Shown here piece after piece: positions 19,026-28,964 of a stretch of 64,000 nucleotides of DNA (the stretch's first letter is position 1; every line of letters starts with the position of its first letter). The stretch comes from Alteromonas lipotrueae (GTDB lineage: Bacteria > Pseudomonadota > Gammaproteobacteria > Enterobacterales > Alteromonadaceae): the NCBI RefSeq assembly GCF_019249215.1, contig NZ_JAESDI010000008.1, positions 186,001-250,000 of the forward strand, in the 5' to 3' direction. Position numbers and translations under genes: made by a program. The notes beneath the pieces are model-generated. The model had not been told where the DNA came from. It saw only the letters and a list, made by a program, of their open reading frames with translations, and did not search any database.

Positions 19026-21419
19026 GTGAATGTAAGAAAAACTCGCTCGTCAACAGCATTTTGGTATTGGTTAAGTCGATTTTGGACCGACCCCGATGCT
19101 ACGTCTGAGCTGGCTAACTACTATCGTGCCCGGCAAATTGACTCTCTATCTCGACAACTTCCCCTTGCCAGCAGTGCAACTGTTCTCATCGTTATTTTGT
19201 GTTCCGTTTTTGCTAATGACCTTATTAATAGTGATTTCATGATTGCATGGTCGTTGTCATTACTTATTATCGCAGCCGGTGATGTTATTGCTTGGTACTT
19301 ATTGGTTAAACGAAAAATTGAGAATACCGGCTCTAAGCGGGTTCAATTTATCTTGGCACTCATGTTGGGATTGGCGGCTGTTTTATATGCGCAAATGACG
19401 ACCGTATTACTTGGAGTATTGGATACCCAAGGTAAGATTATCTTAGTTGCTATTATTGCAGCATTTATTGCAACTGGCGCTTGGCAGTTTGCGTCCTTAC
19501 CCGCAGCCGCGTTATTTTGGGTTTTGTTCTTAACCTTGGGGGTATCAGTAGGTATCCACATAAGTTACTTTGGCGAGTATTTATTTATATCTGCATTGCT
19601 GTTGATCTATTGGATATATCTAAGCTGTGTGGTGCTGGTTACATCGAAACGTTTTGTTCGCGGATTAATGGCAGAAACCGCGATAGAACATCAACGCCAG
19701 GTTGTAGGGTTGTTGTTGAAAGATTTTGAAGAAAACGCTAGTGATTGGCTATGGGAAATTGATAGTCACGGATGTTTGAAGCATGTCTCGTTACGTATGC
19801 AACATGTTTTAGGGAAACCTGTACAACAACTCTCTGGCAGCCATTTTTTAAACTTACTTTCAGACAGCACATCTGCGGCGAACCAGCACGTAGTGAGAGA
19901 ATTAGCGACCAATTTTCAACAGAATGAGCCCTTCACACAAGATAACATTCCTATTGAAGTCAATGGCGATACTAAATGGTGGTCGCTGACTGCCCAACCT
20001 CTTATTAATAGTACGGGTAACTTATCTGGCTGGCGCGGCGTAAGCACTGATGTGACAGATGCGCTACTTCGCGAAAAAGAGATGACGTTTTTAGCTAATA
20101 TCGACTCTTTAACTGGGTTGGCTAACCGCCACTTATTCTCCAAAACATTACAAGAATGCTTTGTCGTTGAAGCTGAACTGAACACCCCTGAAATAATCAA
20201 GGATATAACCTTAGTTACGTTAGATCTTGATAATTTTAAAGTGATTAACGATACGTTAGGCCACTTAGCTGGTGATGCGTTATTAAAAGAAATTTCATGT
20301 CGTTTTCAAGAAATCACACCAAAGAATGTCTTGCTCTCAAGACTGGGGGGTGATGAATTTGCTTGGGTTTTCAAAAATAGCCTTACGCCTCTGGAAGCAA
20401 CACGTTTCGGGCAGAAAATCCACGACTTATTAGCTGAACCATGGCTACATCAAGAGCACTCGTTTGATTTAGGCGCCAGCATTGGGGTAGCAAACGCGCC
20501 AATGGATGGTGTGTCCCCAGTGTCTCTTCAACGTGCCAGCGACATGGCACTATATGCAGCCAAGGCGAGCGGTAAAAACAAACTTTGCTTCTACGATCCT
20601 AAACTCGATGAGTATGCCATGTTGAGATTGGCGCTGCTAAGTGATTTTCGTCAGAGCTTTGCAGACCACGACTTTGTTGTGCTCTACCAGCCTCAAATTC
20701 GGTTTAGCGATAATACGCTAATCGGTTTTGAAGCATTGGTTCGTTGGCACCACCCCGAACGAGGCGTCGTGTCGCCTACCGATTTTATTCACCTTATTGA
20801 AGAAAATGGCATGATAGTCCAGTTAGGGGAATGGGTCTTAAGACAGGCCTGTAGTGATGCCATGAACTGGCCTGCACCGCTTCAAGTTGCTGTGAATGTT
20901 TCTCCCGTTCAAATTGAGCGAACCAATTTACTCACTACGGTGATCAAGGCGCTTAAAGCAACCGGTCTGCCCGCTTCTCGATTAGAACTTGAGTTAACTG
21001 AATCATCATTAATGTGTGATGGCGACAGCACGATTGTGCTTTTGAATAGCTTAAGAGAGCAAGGCGTTCGGATCGCATTGGACGATTTCGGTACAGGGTA
21101 CTCTTCACTGTCTTACCTTCAACGTTTCCCTTTTGACAAGCTTAAGGTAGACCGAAGTTTCGTTATTGCCGCGTCAGAACACACTCAAAACCTAAACAGT
21201 GCAAATGCGGAATCTATCTTGTCAGCAATACTACAATTGGCTAATGCATTACACTTGCAAACCACTGCAGAAGGTGTAGAGACCCGAGAAGTTTCCACTT
21301 TGTTACAACAGCTAGGTTTTACGAATGCCCAGGGCTTTTTCTATGGTCGCCCGATGACCTCCGAACACGCTCAAAATTTCATCAGTAAATGGCCCGACAT
21401 TCAAAATAAAGAGAACTAA
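19026..21419 (+). CDS. Membrane PAS-GGDEF-EAL cyclic-di-GMP enzyme
   Basis: The first about 230 of 797 residues contain several hydrophobic helices forming a membrane sensor. A PAS domain (about 235-350), a GGDEF domain (about 365-530) and an EAL domain (about 545-790) follow. GGDEF is intact in RLGGDEFAW. The EAL domain keeps FEALVRW, VNVSP, ELTES, DDFGTGYSS, KVDRSF and AEGVE, so phosphodiesterase activity is plausible. An RxxD inhibitory site is not evident before GGDEF. The GTG start was chosen because AAGGAG precedes it by seven bases; a GTG 18 codons upstream lacks such a site. It is inserted between prs and the rplY-pth-ychF group. Confidence 0.92.
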   Translation: MNVRKTRSSTAFWYWLSRFWTDPDATSELANYYRARQIDSLSRQLPLASSATVLIVILCSVFANDLINSDFMIAWSLSLLIIAAGDVIAWYLLVKRKIENTGSKRVQFILALMLGLAAVLYAQMTTVLLGVLDTQGKIILVAIIAAFIATGAWQFASLPAAALFWVLFLTLGVSVGIHISYFGEYLFISALLLIYWIYLSCVVLVTSKRFVRGLMAETAIEHQRQVVGLLLKDFEENASDWLWEIDSHGCLKHVSLRMQHVLGKPVQQLSGSHFLNLLSDSTSAANQHVVRELATNFQQNEPFTQDNIPIEVNGDTKWWSLTAQPLINSTGNLSGWRGVSTDVTDALLREKEMTFLANIDSLTGLANRHLFSKTLQECFVVEAELNTPEIIKDITLVTLDLDNFKVINDTLGHLAGDALLKEISCRFQEITPKNVLLSRLGGDEFAWVFKNSLTPLEATRFGQKIHDLLAEPWLHQEHSFDLGASIGVANAPMDGVSPVSLQRASDMALYAAKASGKNKLCFYDPKLDEYAMLRLALLSDFRQSFADHDFVVLYQPQIRFSDNTLIGFEALVRWHHPERGVVSPTDFIHLIEENGMIVQLGEWVLRQACSDAMNWPAPLQVAVNVSPVQIERTNLLTTVIKALKATGLPASRLELELTESSLMCDGDSTIVLLNSLREQGVRIALDDFGTGYSSLSYLQRFPFDKLKVDRSFVIAASEHTQNLNSANAESILSAILQLANALHLQTTAEGVETREVSTLLQQLGFTNAQGFFYGRPMTSEHAQNFISKWPDIQNKEN

Positions 21420-21508
21420 ACCTGCTTTAAAGTAGTCTTTCTTTGTAGCCATGTGGCCACTTTCGGTTTACCGTTAGTATCTAACAAAAAACTATAAAAG
21501 AGGCATTT

Positions 21509-21964
21509 ATGAAATTTACTCGCACATTATCTACGCTGTCAGCCGCCACATTACTATTAGCCCTTGTTGGCTGCTCTAATGAAGATGACGCCACTGTAGA
21601 TGTTAAAGAAGAGCCCCTTATGACTGAAAAAGCAGATGAAAAGCCTCAGCAAGCCTTAGTGGCTAAAACTGCGGAACAAAAACGTCTTAGCGCGTCAGGT
21701 GAAGCCAGTGAAGTTACCCTAACCGGCACCATTGTGTACAAAGAAATGGAAGGTGGCTTCTATGCCTTTATTGCTGAAGATGGCGAGCGCTACACACTTC
21801 GAAAACTGGATAAGAAATTTCATAGAAATGGCTTAATCGTTAAGGTTACCGGTATGCCTATGCCGGACCTTATGACTATCACCCAATACGGCACCGTGTT
21901 ACAGGTTGAAAGTGTAGAAATTCTCGACGCCAGCAGAGTGATAGGAAACGCACCCACTCACTAA
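21509..21964 (+). CDS. Hypothetical lipoprotein
   Basis: This 151-residue precursor has a signal peptide with lipobox LALVGC (Cys about 22), then an acidic linker (SNEDDATVDVKEEPLMTEKADEK, abbreviated here by its ends SNEDD and ADEK) and a C-terminal beta-rich part of about 80 residues beginning VTLTGTIVYKEMEG. The pattern of short strands with EDGERYTLRKL could be an OB-like fold, but I do not recognise a family. AGAGG five bases before the ATG supports the start. It is probably exported to the outer or inner membrane surface. Confidence 0.75.
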   Translation: MKFTRTLSTLSAATLLLALVGCSNEDDATVDVKEEPLMTEKADEKPQQALVAKTAEQKRLSASGEASEVTLTGTIVYKEMEGGFYAFIAEDGERYTLRKLDKKFHRNGLIVKVTGMPMPDLMTITQYGTVLQVESVEILDASRVIGNAPTH

Positions 21965-22065
21965 GCATGCTTTGACTAAGCAGTGGTTGATTGGAAAAAG
22001 GAACCGGTGATCGATTACGGCTATCTACGCCGTACAAACGTCACTGTTAATAGTAGGAGTAATAA

Positions 22066-23067
22066 ATGATTAATGCATACGCAGCACAAGAGCCAGGTGG
22101 AAAGCTGGAAAAGTTTGAATATGACCCTGGCGAATTAGCCTCTCACGATGTTGAGATAGACGTGGAGAGCTGCGGCATTTGTCATAGTGATTTAAGCATG
22201 TTGGATAATGAATGGGGTATAAGTGAATACCCATTCGTACCAGGACATGAAGTGGTGGGAAAAATAAGTGCGGTAGGCGAACACGTTACGTCATTGAAAG
22301 TAGGTCAGCGGGTAGGCTTGGGCTGGCACGCCGGCTACTGTAATAGCTGTGGCACCTGTGAGTCTGGCGATCAAAACTTATGCTCTAATGCCACGATGAC
22401 GATTGGCGGTCGCCACGGTGGATTTGCCGATAAAGTTCGAGCTCAAGCTACGGCCGTTGTACCTATTCCTGATGGTGTAGACCCACAAAGTGCTGGGCCA
22501 CTATTTTGCGGCGGTATTACGGTATTTAACCCACTAGTACAATTTGATATTAAACCCACCTCAGTAGTTGGCGTGGTAGGTATTGGCGGCTTAGGGCACT
22601 TAGCATTGCAGTTTTTGAATGCGTGGGGATGTAAGGTTGTTGCTTTTACTTCGAGTGAATCGAAGAAACAAGAAGCGTTAGAACTTGGTGCTCATGAAAC
22701 CTTAAATAGCCGCGATAAAGATGAACTTAAAGCCGCCGCGGGCAAGTTCGACCTTATCATTTCTACGGTGAATGTGAAGCTTGATTGGAACTTGTACTTA
22801 TCGACTCTAGCGCCTAAAGGCCGTTTACACTTTGTTGGTGCAACGTTAGAGCCTTTAGATATAGGGGCGTTTAATCTTATTGGAGGTCAACGTTCAGTAT
22901 CAGGTTCGCCAGTAGGTAGCCCTGCAACCATTAAAACCATGCTGGAATTTGCAGCGCTGCATAATATTGCGCCGGTGACAGAAACCTTTAAATTCGACGA
23001 GGTTAATGAAGCAGTACAACGGCTTCGTGACGGTAAAGCCCATTATCGTGTTGTGTTGACTAAATAG
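22066..23067 (+). CDS. Zinc-dependent alcohol dehydrogenase (MDR superfamily, cinnamyl-alcohol-dehydrogenase-like)
   Basis: This 333-residue medium-chain dehydrogenase interconverts alcohols and aldehydes with NAD(P)H. The catalytic zinc ligands are in SCGICHSD and PGHEVVG, and the structural zinc cysteines are in [16 protein letters not shown]. The nucleotide-binding glycines are in [14 protein letters not shown]. It resembles the YahK/CAD group, which acts on varied aldehydes, so the physiological substrate is not assignable. TAGGAG six bases before the ATG supports the start. It is a single gene between a lipoprotein and rplY. Confidence 0.9.
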   Translation: MINAYAAQEPGGKLEKFEYDPGELASHDVEIDVESCGICHSDLSMLDNEWGISEYPFVPGHEVVGKISAVGEHVTSLKVGQRVGLGWHAGYCNSCGTCESGDQNLCSNATMTIGGRHGGFADKVRAQATAVVPIPDGVDPQSAGPLFCGGITVFNPLVQFDIKPTSVVGVVGIGGLGHLALQFLNAWGCKVVAFTSSESKKQEALELGAHETLNSRDKDELKAAAGKFDLIISTVNVKLDWNLYLSTLAPKGRLHFVGATLEPLDIGAFNLIGGQRSVSGSPVGSPATIKTMLEFAALHNIAPVTETFKFDEVNEAVQRLRDGKAHYRVVLTK

Positions 23068-23152
23068 GCATTGCTGTAGTGCCATTTAGACACGCAAATA
23101 AATGACTCCCGCCAAGTAAAATTTGTATGTTATAGGTCTCGGTGTTAGAATT

Positions 23153-23178
23153 CGCCGCCCTCAAAATTTGAGGCGGCG
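23153..23178 (+). terminator. Hairpin upstream of rplY
   Basis: The arms CGCCGC-C-CTCAAA and TTTGAGGCGGCG pair over twelve positions with one bulged C and are followed by a T-rich but broken tract. It is either the terminator of the dehydrogenase gene or a structured leader of the L25 gene, which begins about 90 bases later. L25 genes are not known to me to need a leader structure, so termination is the simpler reading. Confidence 0.55.
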
Positions 23179-23270
23179 ATTGTTGTTTACAATTTGTAGC
23201 TACAACGCCCTATAACAGTAGGTTCTGGTCGCAAGAACTTACATTCTTAATTTTTTATTGGAGACATATA

Positions 23271-23903
23271 ATGTCTAAAGCAATTTTTACTCTGGAAGCT
23301 ACTGTACGTACAGACCTAGGGAAAGGTGCGAGCCGCCGCCTACGTCGTGAAGACAAGCTTCCTGGTATCATCTACGGTGGTGAAGAAGCACCAGTGTCGA
23401 TTACTCTTGAGCACAACAAAGTAAACAACGCCGCTGATTTTGAAGCGTTCTACTCTCACGTTCTTACTTTGAACGTAGACGGAAAAGCTGTTGAAGTACT
23501 TGTTAAAGACATGCAACGTCACGCTTTCAAGCCGCGTATTCTTCACGTTGACTTCCAGCGCGTAATCGCAGGTCAAGAGTTACACACTAACGTACCTCTT
23601 CACTTCATCAACGAAGACAAGTCTGCAGCTATCAAAGCTGGCGGTATCGCTGAGCACCACGTAAACGAAATCGAAATTACGTGTTTGCCTAAAGATCTTC
23701 CAGAATTCATCGAAGTAGATATTGCTAACGTTGAAATGGATTCTACTCTTCACTTGTCTGACCTTACACTACCTGCTGGTATCACCTCTGTTGAGCTTGG
23801 AAAAGACGACGAGACTCACGACCTTGCAGTAGTCACTGTTAAGCCTGCTCCTAAAGCAGCTGATGCAGAAGAAGGCGACGAAGAAGCAGCTTCTGAGGAA
23901 TAA
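23271..23903 (+). CDS. rplY: 50S ribosomal protein L25 / general stress protein Ctc
   Basis: L25 binds 5S rRNA in the central protuberance of the 50S subunit. The 210-residue length shows the two-domain Ctc form, with an N-terminal L25 domain (about 1-92, [21 protein letters not shown]) and a C-terminal TL5-like beta domain (about 95-185). An acidic tail rich in Glu and Ala follows. E. coli has only the short form. It is followed five bases later by pth, then ychF, as in pseudomonads. Confidence 0.95.
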   Translation: MSKAIFTLEATVRTDLGKGASRRLRREDKLPGIIYGGEEAPVSITLEHNKVNNAADFEAFYSHVLTLNVDGKAVEVLVKDMQRHAFKPRILHVDFQRVIAGQELHTNVPLHFINEDKSAAIKAGGIAEHHVNEIEITCLPKDLPEFIEVDIANVEMDSTLHLSDLTLPAGITSVELGKDDETHDLAVVTVKPAPKAADAEEGDEEAASEE

Positions 23904-23908
23904 TCAGC

Positions 23909-24490
23909 TTGGCTGATATCCGACTTATCGTGGGCCTGGGAAATCCAGGCCCCGAATATGATAATACCCGACACAATGCCGGTGAATGGTTTCTCAACCA
24001 ACTTGCCGACACCTTCAATACCCCGCTAAAACCAGAATCCAAATTTTTCGGTAAAACCGCCCGCGTGACTATTGCTGGGCAAGATGTGCGCTTACTCTAC
24101 CCTACAACTTTTATGAATAAGAGTGGTCAGGCTGTAGCGGCATTAGCCAATTTCTACCGTATTGAACCCGAACAAATTTTAGTGGCCTTTGATGAACTCG
24201 ACTTACCTCCCGGTGTAGCAAAATACAAAATCGGCGGTAGCTCTAGTCAAAATGGTGTTAGAGACATTGTGGCAAAATTGGGTAACAATAAAGACTTCTT
24301 ACGCTTGCGTATTGGTATTGGACATCCGGGTCACAAAAGCCGTGTTACCGGACATGTATTAGGTAAGCCCCCCGCTGAAGAAAAAATGGCCATAGAAAGT
24401 GTCATTGACGAAGCTGTGCGCTGTACTGAAATACTCCTTAAAAACGACCTAAAGCAAGCGCAAAATCGGCTACACTCCTTTAAGGCGTGA
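23909..24490 (+). CDS. pth: Peptidyl-tRNA hydrolase
   Basis: Pth releases tRNA from prematurely dropped peptidyl-tRNA. The 193-residue protein starts at a TTG (AISO: reads [13 protein letters not shown]), with GAGGA about nine bases upstream inside the end of rplY. The catalytic His is in NTRHNAGEW, the conserved Asn in MNKSGQ, and the Asp in FDELDLPPG. The glycine-rich loop that reads GGGHGGHNG in E. coli is GGSSSQNG here: one residue shorter, with the neighbouring His replaced by Gln while the key Asn remains. The remaining sequence is typical, including [10 protein letters not shown]. Confidence 0.95.
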   Translation: MADIRLIVGLGNPGPEYDNTRHNAGEWFLNQLADTFNTPLKPESKFFGKTARVTIAGQDVRLLYPTTFMNKSGQAVAALANFYRIEPEQILVAFDELDLPPGVAKYKIGGSSSQNGVRDIVAKLGNNKDFLRLRIGIGHPGHKSRVTGHVLGKPPAEEKMAIESVIDEAVRCTEILLKNDLKQAQNRLHSFKA

Positions 24491-24528
24491 GCCTGAGCTA
24501 GTACTAATTCCAGACAAGGATCCCTACC

Positions 24529-25620
24529 ATGGGTTTTAAATGCGGTATTGTTGGACTACCAAACGTAGGTAAATCAACACTCTTTAATGCACTGACAAAA
24601 GCAGGTATTGAAGCGGCAAACTTCCCTTTTTGTACCATAGAGCCCAATACAGGCGTTGTACCTGTACCGGATCTTCGCTTGGACAAACTGGCTGAAATTG
24701 TAAACCCTCAACGTGTTATTCCAACCACGATGGAATTCGTTGATATTGCAGGTTTGGTTGAAGGGGCTTCAAAAGGTGAAGGCTTAGGAAATAAATTCTT
24801 AGCTAACATTCGTGAAACCGATGCCATTGGCCACGTGGTTCGTTGTTTTGACAACGAAAATATTGTTCACGTTGCGGGCAAAGTTAACCCACAAGACGAT
24901 ATTGATATTATCAATACCGAACTTGCACTTTCAGACTTAGAAACCACAGAAAAAGCCCTACATCGTGTTGCTAAACGCGCTAAAGGTGGCGACTCTGATG
25001 CTAAGTATGAACTTAAAGTATTGGAAAAAATTAAGCCTCATTTAGATGAAGGTTTATTACTTCGTTCTTTAGAACTAACTAAAGAAGAGCACGCGGCAAT
25101 CAGCTACATGAACATGCTTACCCTCAAGCCAACCATGTACATTGCTAATGTTGACGAAGACGGTTTCGAAAATAACCCATACTTAGACAAAGTACGCGCT
25201 ATCGCCGAAAGCGAGAACGCCGTTGTAGTTGCAGTATGTGCCGCTATCGAGTCTGACATTGCCGAGCTTGAAGACGATGAGCGTGAAGAATTCATGCAAG
25301 ACATGGGGCTTGAAGAACCAGGTCTTAACCGTGTTATTCGTGCAGGCTATAACTTGTTGACTCTTCAAACCTACTTTACAGCAGGGGTAAAAGAAGTACG
25401 CGCTTGGACCTTCCCAGAAGGCTCAACTGCACCACAAGCAGCAGGTAAGATTCACACCGACTTCGAGAAAGGCTTTATTCGTGCCGAAATCGTTAGCTAC
25501 GATCACTTTGTTGAATTCAACGGTGAACAAGGTGCTAAAGACGCCGGTAAGTGGCGTTTAGAAGGTAAAGAATACATTGTTAAAGATGGCGATGTAATTC
25601 ACTTTAGATTTAACGTGTAA
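24529..25620 (+). CDS. ychF: Ribosome-binding ATPase YchF (Obg family)
   Basis: YchF/Ola1 is a P-loop protein of the Obg GTPase family that prefers ATP and binds ribosomes. The 363-residue length is standard. The P-loop GLPNVGKST, a [16 protein letters not shown] switch II, an altered specificity motif NVDE in place of NKxD, and a C-terminal TGS domain (about 278-360, with [13 protein letters not shown]) are all visible. It is third in rplY-pth-ychF and is closed by a good terminator. Confidence 0.97.
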   Translation: MGFKCGIVGLPNVGKSTLFNALTKAGIEAANFPFCTIEPNTGVVPVPDLRLDKLAEIVNPQRVIPTTMEFVDIAGLVEGASKGEGLGNKFLANIRETDAIGHVVRCFDNENIVHVAGKVNPQDDIDIINTELALSDLETTEKALHRVAKRAKGGDSDAKYELKVLEKIKPHLDEGLLLRSLELTKEEHAAISYMNMLTLKPTMYIANVDEDGFENNPYLDKVRAIAESENAVVVAVCAAIESDIAELEDDEREEFMQDMGLEEPGLNRVIRAGYNLLTLQTYFTAGVKEVRAWTFPEGSTAPQAAGKIHTDFEKGFIRAEIVSYDHFVEFNGEQGAKDAGKWRLEGKEYIVKDGDVIHFRFNV

Positions 25621-25660
25621 TAAGAATGTAGCCTAGGCTAGCCTTTCTTTTAACGTTACA

Positions 25661-25686
25661 AAAACCACCCTTAGAGGTGGTTTTTT
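25661..25686 (+). terminator. Intrinsic terminator after ychF
   Basis: The arms AAAACCACC and GGTGGTTTT around a 6-nt loop are followed by T residues. Confidence 0.88.
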
Positions 25687-25801
25687 ATTGCCTGTAGAAT
25701 TAGTTGTTGATTTAACAGGCAATGACTCGGTACTTTAAACACATCAAATGGCACTTATAACAGTGCTTATAATAAGATTCACATTAGGGCTTACAAATAA
25801 A

Positions 25802-26734
25802 ATGATAAAAAACCTCATATGTTCACTTTCAGCACTGTCTGTCTCGCTCTGTGTGGCATTTTCTGGTGTAGGTATTGTTTCCGCAAATGACCATGGGAAA
25901 AGCGTTGAGGATACTCTGATAAAAGAAAAGCTCCTGCTGGATACCAACATAGCCAACAAATGGTACAAGGTGCCTACTAAACATATCGTTACCCTTGAGA
26001 CACACTACGGTGATGTCGTCATAGCGCTGAACCCAGCTTTAGCGCCCCATCATGTAAAACGCTTTCGTAAATTGATTAAGCGTGATTTTTATCAACAGCA
26101 GTACTTCTATCGCGTGGTAGACGGTTTCGTAGCCCAAGGAGGAAGTAATGAAAGCCATACCCCCTCGCAAGGAACCGATAAGTTGAAGGCTGAGTTTGTT
26201 ACCCCACTTTCATCCTCTGCGGTTGTTATAGAAGAAAATGACATGTTTGCCCCCGCTACAGGTTTTCTAAATGGGTTTCCTGTAGGAATAGACAGCGCTC
26301 GAAATGAGATGTGGGCGCTTCACTGCCCTGGCACGGTCGCTTTTGCCCGAAATAGTGAAAAGGACACTGCCAGCACGGAGTTTTATATTGTGATTGGCCA
26401 AGCCCCCAGACATTTAGACCGAAATATGTCTGTTATTGGACGAGTACTTGAGGGGATGGAAGTATTGCAGCAATTGCCTAGGGGCCCAATAGAGAATAGT
26501 GGCGTTATTGAAGTGCCTTCAGATAAGAGCCAAATTAAAAATAGTTACGCAGGTAACAAAGATACGTCGGGTAAACTGTATTATATTCAGCTTCCCTCAC
26601 ACCCGGAATACCAAAAACGTATGAAAACTGGACAAACACTCAATAATTCTTTCTTTCATGACAAAATTTATAGTCCTAGACCTATCGATGTTTGCTATTA
26701 CCAGACTAAAACTTCATCAACGCCATGGAATTAA
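25802..26734 (+). CDS. Exported cyclophilin-type peptidyl-prolyl isomerase
   Basis: This 310-residue precursor has an N-terminal signal peptide (MIKNLICSLSALSVSLCVAF, cleavage probably near VSANDH), so the enzyme acts in the periplasm. The cyclophilin domain (about 60-235) retains FYRVVDGFVAQGG, GTVAFARN and TEFYIVIGQAP. A stretch of about 75 residues beyond the domain is not typical of PpiA or PpiB. The start was moved 18 codons inside a longer frame because that is where the signal peptide begins. No operon partner is visible. Confidence 0.88.
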   Translation: MIKNLICSLSALSVSLCVAFSGVGIVSANDHGKSVEDTLIKEKLLLDTNIANKWYKVPTKHIVTLETHYGDVVIALNPALAPHHVKRFRKLIKRDFYQQQYFYRVVDGFVAQGGSNESHTPSQGTDKLKAEFVTPLSSSAVVIEENDMFAPATGFLNGFPVGIDSARNEMWALHCPGTVAFARNSEKDTASTEFYIVIGQAPRHLDRNMSVIGRVLEGMEVLQQLPRGPIENSGVIEVPSDKSQIKNSYAGNKDTSGKLYYIQLPSHPEYQKRMKTGQTLNNSFFHDKIYSPRPIDVCYYQTKTSSTPWN

Positions 26735-26841
26735 GTTTAGGTTTATTGGCGATATTTGATTAAATTCACTGCACTTTGACTAGATTTTAGACCTGAACGC
26801 ACAGATATTAGCCACTTAGAAAAAGTTAGTAAAAAAGGGGT

Positions 26842-26870
26842 TGACGGTCGCCAGTCATATCCGCATAATA
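26842..26870 (+). promoter_or_regulatory. Sigma-70 promoter of the tRNA operon
   Basis: TTGACG and CATAAT are separated by exactly 17 bases, and the sequence after the -10 box (ACGCGCC) is GC-rich like the discriminator of stringently controlled stable-RNA promoters. It lies about 36 bases before the first tRNA. Confidence 0.85.
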
Positions 26871-26906
26871 CGCGCCACTTCCTGAGAGGGAAAAGAAAAA
26901 GCCGGA

Positions 26907-26983
26907 GGCTATGTAGCTCAGTTGGTTAGAGCACATCACTCATAATGATGGGGTCGCAAGTTCGAATCTCGCCATAGCCACCA
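26907..26983 (+). tRNA. tRNA-Met (CAU, elongator)
   Basis: The acceptor arms GGCTATG and CATAGCC pair fully, the anticodon loop reads CTCATAA (CAT) and CCA is encoded. The first acceptor pair is intact and the anticodon stem lacks the three G-C pairs of initiator tRNA, which indicates elongator Met. It is first in a Met-Leu-Gln cluster like E. coli metT-leuW-glnU. Confidence 0.93.
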
Positions 26984-27023
26984 ATTTTTCTTTTTATCTA
27001 ACTTCTCTTGAGGTTCTGACTGT

Positions 27024-27108
27024 GCGGGAGTGGTGGAATTGGTAGACACGCTGGATTTAGGTTCCAGTGCTTCACGGCGTGAGAGTTCAAGTCTCTCCTT
27101 CCGCACCA
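27024..27108 (+). tRNA. tRNA-Leu (UAG)
   Basis: The acceptor arms GCGGGAG and CTTCCGC (one G-U pair), the anticodon loop TTTAGGT (TAG), a long variable arm and an encoded CCA identify a class II leucine tRNA reading CUA-type codons. Confidence 0.95.
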
Positions 27109-27112
27109 CAGT

Positions 27113-27188
27113 TGGGGTATAGCCAAGTTGGTAAGGCAGCGGGTTTTGATCCCGCCATTCGTAGGTTCGAGTCCTGCTACCCCAGCCA
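27113..27188 (+). tRNA. tRNA-Gln (UUG), second copy
   Basis: This copy is identical over all 76 bases to the tRNA-Gln between ispE and prs, and in the same orientation. The anticodon is TTG and CCA is encoded. Confidence 0.97.
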
Positions 27189-27196
27189 TACATAAG

Positions 27197-27221
27197 AAAC
27201 CGGTCCTTCGACCGGTTTTTT
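27197..27221 (+). terminator. Intrinsic terminator of the tRNA operon
   Basis: The arms AAACCGGTC and GACCGGTTT around a CTTC loop run into a T tract nine bases after the last tRNA. Confidence 0.9.
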
Positions 27222-27479
27222 GTTTTTAGACCTAAATAAAGTTGTAATCTAACTACTTATTCCCTCTTCACTCTTTTTTCCCACATGCTACTATATTTGC
27301 TTACTGTGTCTTTTGAGCGCTCTCCTGCAAGATACTTTCTTCTACGGTGCTTTAGTTAAGGTGTATTCATTTAAAGTACTCTCGATTTAGATATTAGCCT
27401 TTTAAGGTACTTGCCTTTAAGCGAGTAACAGCCTCTTTAGGATTTCTACGAGTCTCACAACAAAAACAAAGGAAAACGC

Positions 27480-28883
27480 GTGATATACGACTTTGTCTCG
27501 GCGGTGAATAACGTCTTATGGGGTAACGGCCAAGTATTAATTATAATGCTATTGGTGTGTGGTATTTGGTTTACCGTTAAATTAGGTGGTGTTCAATTAC
27601 GTCATTTTGGTCACATGTTTTCCTTATTGAAAGGAAGCAATAAATCCTCAAAAGAAGGTATTAGTTCTTTTCAGGCATTGTGTACTAGTTTATCAGCCCG
27701 AGTAGGTACCGGTAACCTAGCAGGGGTAGCTGTAGCTATCTCGCTTGGTGGCTCGGGGGCTATTTTCTGGATGTGGATGATTGCCATATTAGGCATGGCC
27801 ACAGGCTTCGCAGAGAGCGTGTTAGGGCAACTTTACAAAGTACGTGATGAAAACGGTGAGTTTCGTGGCGGCCCTGCGTATTACATTAAACAAGGTTTGA
27901 ATAAAACCTGGTTAGCGGTAGCCTTCTCTTTATGTCTTTTCTTCGGTTACGGCTTTGTCTTTAGTGCGGTGCAAGCAAACACCATCACGGATGCATTAAA
28001 CAACGCGTATCAATTTCCCAGCGAATACACAGGCATAGCGATTATTGCCCTAGCCTCTTTAATCGTAATAGGTGGCTTACGCGGTATTGCTAGATTTGCT
28101 GAGTTTGTTGTGCCTTTTATGGGTATTGGTTATGTATTAGTGGCATTGGGAATTACCTTTATCAACATCTCAGAACTACCTGCGATGCTGATGGATATCG
28201 TAAAATCTGCATTTGGATTGCAAGAAGCGGGAGCTGGCGCGCTAGGGGCAGCGATTAAAAACGGTATACAACGAGGGTTATACTCAAACGAAGCCGGAAG
28301 TGGCTCTGTGCCTCATGCAGCGGCCAGCGCGGTACCTAATCCTAACCACCCAGTGTCACAAGGCTACATTCAAATGCTGGGCGTGTTTTTAGATACTATG
28401 GTGCTTTGTACCTCTACCGCCTTTATTATTCTGCTTGCCGGCGGGTCTAACTCCGATCAAATGGAAGGCATTAGATTAACCCAAGATGCAATGAGCAGCC
28501 ACTTAGGCGAAGGGGGAACTGACTTTGTTGCCGCCGCTATTAGCTTATTCGCCTTCACTTCGGTTGTGGCTAACTATGCCTACGGCGAAAGTAACTTACA
28601 TATGTTCAAACTCGATAACCGCGCGGGTCGAGCCGCCTACACAATAGGTTACCTGGGTATGATTTACTGGGGCGCTCAAGCTGCTATGCCGCAAGTATGG
28701 GCCATGGCCGATATGGCATTAGGGTTAATGACTGTTATTAATATCACCGCGATTGTGTGGATGACGCCTACCATTGTCTCTATCAGCAAAGATTACTTTG
28801 CTAAGCGCGATAGGGGTGAAAAGGTAGAATATAAAGCTGGAGACTGTGAAATTCAGGGTAAATCTGAAGACGGTATTTGGTAA
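27480..28883 (+). CDS. Sodium:alanine/glycine symporter (AGCS family)
   Basis: This 467-residue inner-membrane transporter imports alanine or glycine with sodium. About ten hydrophobic helices are visible. Family signatures are GISSFQALCTSLSARVGTGN (abbreviated at its ends), FRGGPAYYI, and the SNEAGSGSVPHAAA motif. The GTG start has AAGGA seven bases upstream. The approximately 290-base region before it holds pyrimidine-rich DNA and a pair of loosely similar TTTAAAGTACT-type segments. I see no glycine riboswitch, which some relatives carry. A terminator follows. Confidence 0.93.
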   Translation: MIYDFVSAVNNVLWGNGQVLIIMLLVCGIWFTVKLGGVQLRHFGHMFSLLKGSNKSSKEGISSFQALCTSLSARVGTGNLAGVAVAISLGGSGAIFWMWMIAILGMATGFAESVLGQLYKVRDENGEFRGGPAYYIKQGLNKTWLAVAFSLCLFFGYGFVFSAVQANTITDALNNAYQFPSEYTGIAIIALASLIVIGGLRGIARFAEFVVPFMGIGYVLVALGITFINISELPAMLMDIVKSAFGLQEAGAGALGAAIKNGIQRGLYSNEAGSGSVPHAAASAVPNPNHPVSQGYIQMLGVFLDTMVLCTSTAFIILLAGGSNSDQMEGIRLTQDAMSSHLGEGGTDFVAAAISLFAFTSVVANYAYGESNLHMFKLDNRAGRAAYTIGYLGMIYWGAQAAMPQVWAMADMALGLMTVINITAIVWMTPTIVSISKDYFAKRDRGEKVEYKAGDCEIQGKSEDGIW

Positions 28884-28908
28884 GCGAAACATTAAGCAGT
28901 AATAAAAG

Positions 28909-28948
28909 GCAGTGGCCGCTAACTAAACACAGTCGCCACTGCTTTTTT
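28909..28948 (+). terminator. Intrinsic terminator after the AGCS symporter
   Basis: The arms GCAGTGGC and GCCACTGC enclose an 18-nt loop and are followed by six T. The convergent flavin-reductase gene ends just beyond. Confidence 0.8.
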
Positions 28949-28964
28949 ATGCCATAAACTCTCT

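Noticed and set aside
27222..27479. Glycine riboswitch before the AGCS symporter
   Set aside because: AGCS genes sometimes carry one, but none of the conserved aptamer segments (GGAGAG-type or GCCGAAG-type) are present.
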